NCBI RefSeq assembly: GCF_022581195.2 | Contig: NC_061470.1 | Coordinates: 11,346,001-11,410,000 of the forward strand | From: Helicoverpa zea | Taxonomy: Eukaryota > Arthropoda > Insecta > Lepidoptera > Noctuidae | Direction of reading: 5' to 3' | DNA length: 64,000 nucleotides | Part shown: piece after piece, positions 58,002-64,000 of the stretch | Layout of the letters: each line of letters starts with the position of its first letter | Numbering within the stretch: position 1 is the first letter of the stretch | Notes under the pieces: generated by a model | Seen by the model: only the letters and a program-made list of their open reading frames with translations | What the model was told of the DNA's origin: nothing | The model's database searches: none | Position numbers and translations under genes: made by a program

Positions 58002-61000
58002 GTGAGTTTTAAGATTGTATTGAAATAAACCCTTTAATAAGCAATCTCCATATCCTCTTTATATTAACCGCTGGAGATAGCAAAAACGTCGTAGGTATTG
58101 AAGAATGTTTCTACTGCTATGCGAAAGAAATCCTTTGATAATCACGTCATAATTTATACTTTTATTCACCAGCTATAAACAGTAATAAAATCCATTCCTA
58201 CTAATCGCAATATTTCCATTCAATAAAGTAATCAAATTGTAATCGCTGCCATTCAATACGACCTTACTTCATTCCGGAGTTCTTTGTGTTGCAATTGAAT
58301 AGTTTATGTAAAACGTCAAGCTTTTTTTATAAACAGGTACAGTTATTATCAAAATCAGTCACATTTCCCATCTAAATAAAAACTCTAAACCGATTAGATT
58401 CAAAATAAAAGCGGAATATATTTGGCATGTGTGTGACAGGGCGTGAGGTCGGCACTCGGGTAGCGTCACAAATTGCCTGCGCTACGGTTATTGAGCAATT
58501 TCATCTGTTTGTAGCGTCCGCGGGAAAAACTCACGTTTGTAATAAAACGATGGATTGTGACGTTACAGAGTTGAGTTGAGTTGGTAGTGCAAGTTCATAA
58601 CTGTTGAACATAATTTTCAAATTCTAGATCAACGGCTCAACAGGCGAGAAGATAACTAACGAGCAAATCCTGAAGCGTGCTGTCTCACTCGCACGTGCGC
58701 TCACGGCACGAGGTGCGACAAGGAAGTACGCCATGCTGATGATGAGGAACCACCAGGAGATGGCAGCACTGTACTTCGCAGTTATGTTCGCTGGAATGAT
58801 CCCGTTTATGATGGATCCTAATAGCACAGTATGTAAGTAGGCAAGCTTTTCTTTAGACACTACTTATCTATGAACCACGTAGACTGTATTCTCTATAAGA
58901 ATAATTTCAACTTAGTAAGGAGAATTTTGTTACTTATGTTATGAATGCAATGGTAACATAAAACTAACTAGTGTCATATTTTCTCAAATCTCACTTTTAA
59001 ACCACGCTTTATATGACCGATTACCATCATAGATGATCATCGTAGTCTTACTTCAAATTGATAGAAATCATTGTAACCATGAATCTGTTAAGATTTCTTG
59101 GATCATAAAACCCCTAAAGACTTAACATAAAAAAATATATTAAAATACTATATTATTTACCTCTAGATGAGCAGACACACTTCCTGAAATTAATAGAACC
59201 AACCTTCGTGTTCCACGACCAAGAGTTTGAAGAATCTCTTCTGAAGGCACAGCAAGGTTGTGAAGACCTGAACCCCACATTTGTAATGGCTGATGAACCA
59301 GAAGTCTTAAAGCAGTTTATTGCAGGTCACAGTGACGATGTTAACAGTTTTCAGTAAGTATTTTTGTAAAACATTTCTACTGTACTAGTTTTTGTTGCTT
59401 TTGAGGCCTTAAACTTGGGTTAAGATAGTCAAAAAGGGGTGTAAATTGTAAATTATCTATCTAGAAACCAGTGAGTTTCGTCCAAATTAGATCAGTATCA
59501 GCTTCATATTTGGTAGAATCCTCTATCTCATAATCATTCAAATGATTTCTTCCAGGGTAGCAGAGGCATCAATAGATGACGTGGTAATGATGTTGCCTAC
59601 CAGCGGTTCCACCGGTCTTCCTAAAGCTGCCTACATGACGCATCGAGGATTGGTGATGCAGCTACCTTCTCCTTGGTAAGTCATCTACCTAGTCTTTTCC
59701 CTAATTGGATATCTGACATCAATAATGCTTTACCTTTTGGGTAGATATTAATTTATAATAAGCAGTACCAAGTTCTTTTGCACGTTTTATTTGGTGAAGA
59801 TTAATAGTCAGGTAGTTGTTTGTCGATATCTATATTTTCAATAGATTGCTCCAAAGAGTTTTAGTCACCAGACCATTTTACGTCATCCATGAATAACCGA
59901 TACATTATCTCCAGGTCCTATCACACACAGTTCCCCACGCCCACATCCACAGTGATGCTGCTGACAACCCTGCAATGGATGACGTTCACCATGTTCGTCA
60001 CTGCCAGCACGGCATACCATGTGACACTCCTCATGACGCCCAGGAAGACCACGGTGGACCATGTCGTGGAGATCACTGAGAAATATCGGGTAAGCTGCAC
60101 CTTGATGTTAATAGATAGGCATCTTGGAATAAATATGATCATACAATGGAAACACAATGGATCCATGATATAATGACGAAATTGAACAAGAGCGTCAATG
60201 ATTTGCAATTGTGCCAAATACAAGTCACTTTTACGGAGTTAATATGGCTGTCTTACTGTCGATTGTTTTTCAGAAAAGCGAAAATAAAAAGGCCAACAAA
60301 CAAAAAGCAATTCTTTTAAATCACGAACGTTGATCCTGAGTGTGTTTGTTTAATCCCTCTCTTAAGAATGCAATTAAAATGCCCGTGTAGATTGGAACAA
60401 AAAATAGAGATAGCAGCGAGTCCTGTGGAGCGGCTGACCGCGATCCGATTTGAGTGAACCCCTCCAGGGATGACTCGTTACAACTCTATGCTAATGAACA
60501 CCTTTTTTAAAAATAAACTGTTTATTATTCTTAAAAGTCTGTGAAGTTCTTAAAAAAGTAATTTGTAATTTGCTTAACTTCGCCGAGTGGAATTCGTTGA
60601 AAACGTGACGAGTCGTAATGTCGGAGCAGATTAAGGTTTTATATAAAGGCAGTAATTAGAAGCCGTTCTCAAGTACTTCGGTTTACAGTAATTACTCTTT
60701 TAGAAATAATACTGTACAGGGAACATCAAGAAGAGGATCGTCGTAAAATGTTTTTAGGGTGCTCTCAAAAATAATACCCACTGTTTTGAACTTTGTTTTT
60801 AGCTAAACTGAATAATTGAGTAGGTACTAAACATAATTCAGCAAAATTGAAATAATTGATAAATTGTAATGTTTGGAACGACGAGAAGGAATACTCAAAC
60901 ATGATTACGATAAATGAGTATAATTTTAGGAGACAATCAAGTTAAATAGTAGTCAGCCCATACCGATGACCTTCATAGCAATTGTGTCCAAACATGCGAA

Positions 61001-63978
61001 GTGGTGTCGTGCGATGACAAATCGCTATTATGTATTATCTTAATTCCAAACATGTTTAAAGGATTATCTTTTTCACAACGAGAAAGAAACAACTGATGTA
61101 TGATAGAGTGTACTGGTATATTTTTCATAGAACCAAATGCAATTTTGCAATCGAATTGTTGATTTGTGCTCAAGGCATTAGGCAAAGTCACATTCATATT
61201 CATACTACTCGTTAAAACTTAGTTTATAATCACAGCCAAGAAATGTACAAATAGTGACTATGACCAAGAAATCTGGCGTATATTTTTAAAAGCTACTTAT
61301 CTGCATCTGTCTGAGCTGCGGCGAACGGCTGCCAGATCTCTTTTATTACGCCCATTGAATTATAGCTCCCGATTGCGCAGGGATGCCAAATGTTTCAGCC
61401 TTTAGTTTCAGATTAGTGCAGTTTGTGGCTTTAATAAGTCTTATTGAACTTCAGAATGGTTTCACAGGGGTTGTGATGTATGTAGCTGTAAGATTTGTCT
61501 TATGACATCTGTTTCAAACTTTTCATGTTACACGATAGAAACTGTATGACGTCTGTACACCTTCAGGTCTTTCATTTAAATAAGTTTTAATAATTTTACA
61601 TAATGTACTGCCAAAGTATGTTTATAAAAATTTTGATGAAAGTAGTAGCAACTTGCCATACTGAATGTCTGTGTTAAAGATAAGGTACAGAATGTCTGTG
61701 AAGGCAATTTAAAAAAATCTTGTTTTGAAGTCAACACCCAAATACCAATTACCCGATTCTTATTCCGATGTTAATTTCAGCCAACGTTCACATTCCTGGC
61801 GCCAGCCTTCGCAACAAACTTAGTGGATGCTATCCGACCAGATCAGATCAGTTCCTTGGAGACGGTGATCTTGCTGGGAGCACCCCCCGCGCCGGAGCTA
61901 CTGACCAAGTTACAGGTACCTGTGTGTCTTTTACAGGGGCTTTAGTTGACGGCTCAAGTAACACTGGTCATTAAATCAAAGACGATAGAAAAAGATTGTG
62001 ACTATAGAAAACTACACTGATTGAATTAGGCTATGTAATGTCAATCTTATTTCGTAATGAATAAAAGAATTATAGTAGTTACCAATTGTTATATCGGTAT
62101 ATTAATTTTTTGGGTAGCCGGTAATTAATGAAAGACAATATATCATTGTAATGAATATCTAAAATTACTGAGACGACCATAAAAACAGCGACCCAATAGG
62201 CTTCCAATTAAGATTCACATTTAGATAGGTTGCCAATTGACGTTTTTGGCAAGCCTTCCAGTTGAACAATGTTGATAGTTCCACTATACTTATAGTTCGG
62301 CCATTCAGAGAATGCGTTCCTGACACGTCGCGATTGAACTGACGACGTAACTTTGCAATGGCGTTGCAGTTACGATAAAAATATTTTTGCTGGTTGTTTA
62401 CCGTTTTAACAATTGAGGAGCATTAAAACAACATTATTATATCAATAATCAATGAATGTAGTTACGTCGTCAGTTCAATCGCGACGTGTCAGGAACGCAT
62501 TCTCTGAATGGCCGAACTATAGTATGCAAGGGTTGTTTGATATAAATAACTACAATCATGCCCCATTCATAAGACTGTATATAATATCTACGCAAGGGGA
62601 TGACAATGCGATAATAAGTTTTGCTGGTTAAGCCAAAAAGTTGTGCATAATGTTTTTGATAAGAATATAATTTAATCGCTAAATATTTCAAACCCATAAC
62701 CCAAGGCTGTATGTGCTTGATGGGAAGATTTATTACATAACTGTATTAAACTTTTAATGAGTTTAACTGAACAACATAACATACTCTTGAGAGCGGATTG
62801 AGTTAGAATATAATGTGATGTTTTAGAGCAAGTTACCAAAGGGTGCACATTTGTGTGACGGCTATGGGACCACGGAGACACATGGGTTCATCGCCATCCC
62901 CGACAGGGAGGCTCCGCTCAGGAGTAACGGATGGGTCTACAACTTCATGTATTACAAGGTATACAGCCATTACTTAATACTACTAAGCTAATGTAGATTA
63001 AGTTATCTTTTCTGATCATGACCTATATGTGATGATAACTTTTCAAAAGATTGAATATATTTTGCTCTAATGTATTGTGGGGCCTTATGCTATCTAAGCA
63101 AAGGATTGAGTCGGATACGTACTTGTTATTCTGCTATTATTATAAGATGTTGCAAAGCAAGTTACTGGATAATAATCCAGGCTATGTGGTTATGCCTCTG
63201 GCTGCACCATTAGCCAGACTGAACTGAATGGATATCATTATTTGCAGGCTTAGCTCTAGCAACATAAAGACTTATCAAAAAGTTTACTGCCGTAAATCTA
63301 CAGCTACAAAAAATTATATCTTACATGGTGTGTTTGTAAGAACTTTTAATTTTGCCTACTTAGTATAAAAAATCCCAAATCGAGAAAGTTAGACGTAATA
63401 ATAAGAAAAACTTAGTCGGCTCAGAACCTGAAAAATTATGTTTCGTCCTACTAATTCTAATTGATGACACTCTTTGTTGAGTTAGAGATGAAACTCCAAC
63501 ACTGAAAAACGTACTCTATGCTAGTTAATATAAGAACCACATTCAATTAGCAGGAAATTGAATATCAAATAATATGATCCGGAATTTCTTCTTTCTTAGT
63601 TGTCAAGTCTAATGAATTTAGCAAGAAATTGAAATCAACAAGCCTATCAGTATCAAATTCAATTATATTGTTTTTATGATCTCATTTATTAGGCTTTTTC
63701 ATCTAGGTATTTTATTCTAAACAAAGACTTATTACTTACCTAATTTTTTTAAGTAATCTTCAAATGCCTACAATATTTTGAAAAGTAAAGATTAAACTAA
63801 TGCCTGGCTTATGGTATCTAGGTATGGTTAAGCCGGCTAATTCGGCAAACGTTTTAATCTAGATTCGGTTGTGGTTGTGTAACGCGATGGAAGTTTCCAG
63901 ATAGTGGACGATGAAGGTCGGACGCTGGGTCCCGAGCAGGCGGGCGAGCTGTGGGTCAAGGGCGACTGCGTGCTAAAG
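57825..63978 (+). CDS. acyl-CoA synthetase / luciferase-like AMP-binding enzyme (partial, 3' end beyond window)
   Basis: Eight coding exons join in frame for 403 codons: 57825-58001, 58628-58832, 59167-59353, 59556-59675, 59915-60089, 61781-61915, 62827-62958 and 63901-63978. All introns start GT and end AG and all phases agree. ANL-superfamily motifs are in order: phosphate loop TSGSTGLPK (205-213), GAPPAPE (about 323-329), GYGTTE (345-350) and GELWVKG (392-398). The enzyme class activates a carboxylic acid with ATP to an acyl-adenylate and transfers it to CoA; substrate cannot be read from the sequence. The start ATG directly follows the splice acceptor and fits the family's N-terminus. A family member is usually about 530-600 residues, so the A7 motif, hinge and catalytic A10 lysine should lie past 64000. 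No signal peptide or membrane segment at the N-terminus. Subfamily (long-chain, 4CL-like or luciferase-like) is unsettled. Confidence 0.9.
58628..58832 (+). CDS. ACS coding exon 2 (residues 60-128)
   Basis: Acceptor ATTCTAG|ATC, donor ACAGTAT|GTAAGT; ends after the first base of a codon. Encodes INGSTGEKITNEQ and the AALYFAVMFAGMIPFMMDP strand-helix typical of the N-domain. Confidence 0.85.
59167..59353 (+). CDS. ACS coding exon 3 (residues 128-190)
   Basis: Acceptor CCTCTAG|ATGAG, donor TTTTCA|GTAAGT. Encodes EQTHFLKLIEPTFVFHD. Confidence 0.85.
59556..59675 (+). CDS. ACS coding exon 4 with phosphate loop (residues 190-230)
   Basis: Acceptor CTTCCAG|GGTAG, donor CTCCTTG|GTAAGT. Contains LPTSGSTGLPK followed by AAYMTHRG, the A3 motif that binds ATP phosphates. 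Confidence 0.9.
59915..60089 (+). CDS. ACS coding exon 5 (residues 230-288)
   Basis: Acceptor TCTCCAG|GTCC, donor TATCGG|GTAAGC, ends in phase 0. Encodes STVMLLTTLQWMTFTMFV and VDHVVEITEKYR. Confidence 0.85.
60090..61780 (+). other. intron between ACS coding exons 5 and 6
   Basis: 1691 bases, GTAAGC...TTTCAG. AT-rich; no repeat was recognised inside. Confidence 0.6.
61781..61915 (+). CDS. ACS coding exon 6 (residues 289-333)
   Basis: Acceptor TAATTTCAG|CCA, donor TTACAG|GTACCT. Encodes PTFTFLAPAFATNLV and LLGAPPAPE, the loop before the A5 motif. Confidence 0.85.
61916..62826 (+). other. intron between ACS coding exons 6 and 7, with MITE
   Basis: 911 bases, GTACCT...GTTTTAG. Carries the hairpin element at 62291-62521. 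Confidence 0.6.
62291..62521. mobile_element. hairpin MITE in ACS intron
   Basis: Arms 62291-62352 and 62460-62521 are exact 62-base reverse complements around a 107-base centre. They begin TATAGTTCGGCCATTCAGAG. The outermost TATA may be a target duplication, leaving 58-base inverted repeats starting GTTCGGCC. No coding capacity. Confidence 0.75.
62827..62958 (+). CDS. ACS coding exon 7 (residues 334-377)
   Basis: Acceptor GTTTTAG|AGC, donor TACAAG|GTATAC. Contains CDGYGTTETHG, the A5 motif binding the adenine/ribose side. Confidence 0.9.
62959..63900 (+). other. intron between ACS coding exons 7 and 8
   Basis: 942 bases, GTATAC...GTTTCCAG. No element recognised. Confidence 0.6.
63901..63978 (+). 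CDS. ACS coding exon 8 (residues 378-403)
   Basis: Acceptor TTTCCAG|ATAG, donor CTAAAG|GTAACA. Encodes DDEGRTLGPEQAGELWVKGD with the A6 motif GELWVKG. The next exon lies beyond the window. Confidence 0.85.
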
Positions 63979-64000
63979 GTAACACCACATTCATTTGTTC

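Overview
This window is animal nuclear DNA, almost certainly from a moth or butterfly. It is AT-rich, one host gene is cut by short introns with GT/AG borders, and most of the remainder is transposable-element debris of types typical of lepidopteran genomes: Helitron-like ends, REL-endonuclease, R1-, RTE- and CR1/Jockey-type LINE pieces, hAT-like elements and hairpin MITEs. No bacterial, plasmid, phage or CRISPR feature was seen. The lepidopteran assignment rests on remembered repeat types, not on a search.

Layout. 1-5 kb: a reverse-transcriptase ORF (minus strand, 1582-4098) with a C-terminal CCHC knuckle and PD-(D/E)xK endonuclease; it is intact but has no AUG start. 5-21 kb: AT-rich intergenic DNA with three Helitron-like insertions (7732-7927, 14641-15994, 18134-18324). 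The largest carries the N-terminal piece of an OTU cysteine-protease domain. A hairpin (10193-10288) and an inverted-repeat element (13590-14100) also lie here. 21-22.2 kb: an R1-type LINE tail followed by a 5'-truncated LINE ending in TTTGAC repeats. 22-28 kb: mostly featureless, with clusters of CRE-like and nuclear-receptor-like sites. 28438-29815: a hAT-like element with 8-bp target duplication, containing another repeat. 34-39.7 kb: a dispersed element (copy A), a tRNA-related SINE candidate and a 5'-truncated LINE. 40401-46318: a GC-rich, apparently full-length R1-clade LINE on the minus strand, flanked by a 14-bp target duplication and broken by several frameshifts. 46992-47448: copy B of the dispersed element, with a perfect 63-bp-arm palindrome. 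47718-49383: a hAT-like element hosting an RTE fragment, an R1 3' fragment and a MITE inside that fragment. 49-55.6 kb: intergenic.

The only convincing host gene begins near 55.66 kb and runs off the right edge. It is an acyl-CoA synthetase / luciferase-like enzyme of the ANL (AMP-binding) superfamily, plus strand, with one leader exon and eight coding exons in the window (403 codons). It has a TATA box and initiator, a nine-codon upstream ORF in the leader exon, the TSGSTGLPK phosphate loop and the YGTTE and GELWVKG motifs. The A7, A8 and A10 motifs must lie beyond the window. A perfect-hairpin MITE sits in its seventh intron.

No coherent new multi-gene system is evident. The most distinctive content is the nested and palindromic transposon structure, the OTU-bearing Helitron remnant, and the long endonuclease LINE ORF that lacks a start codon.
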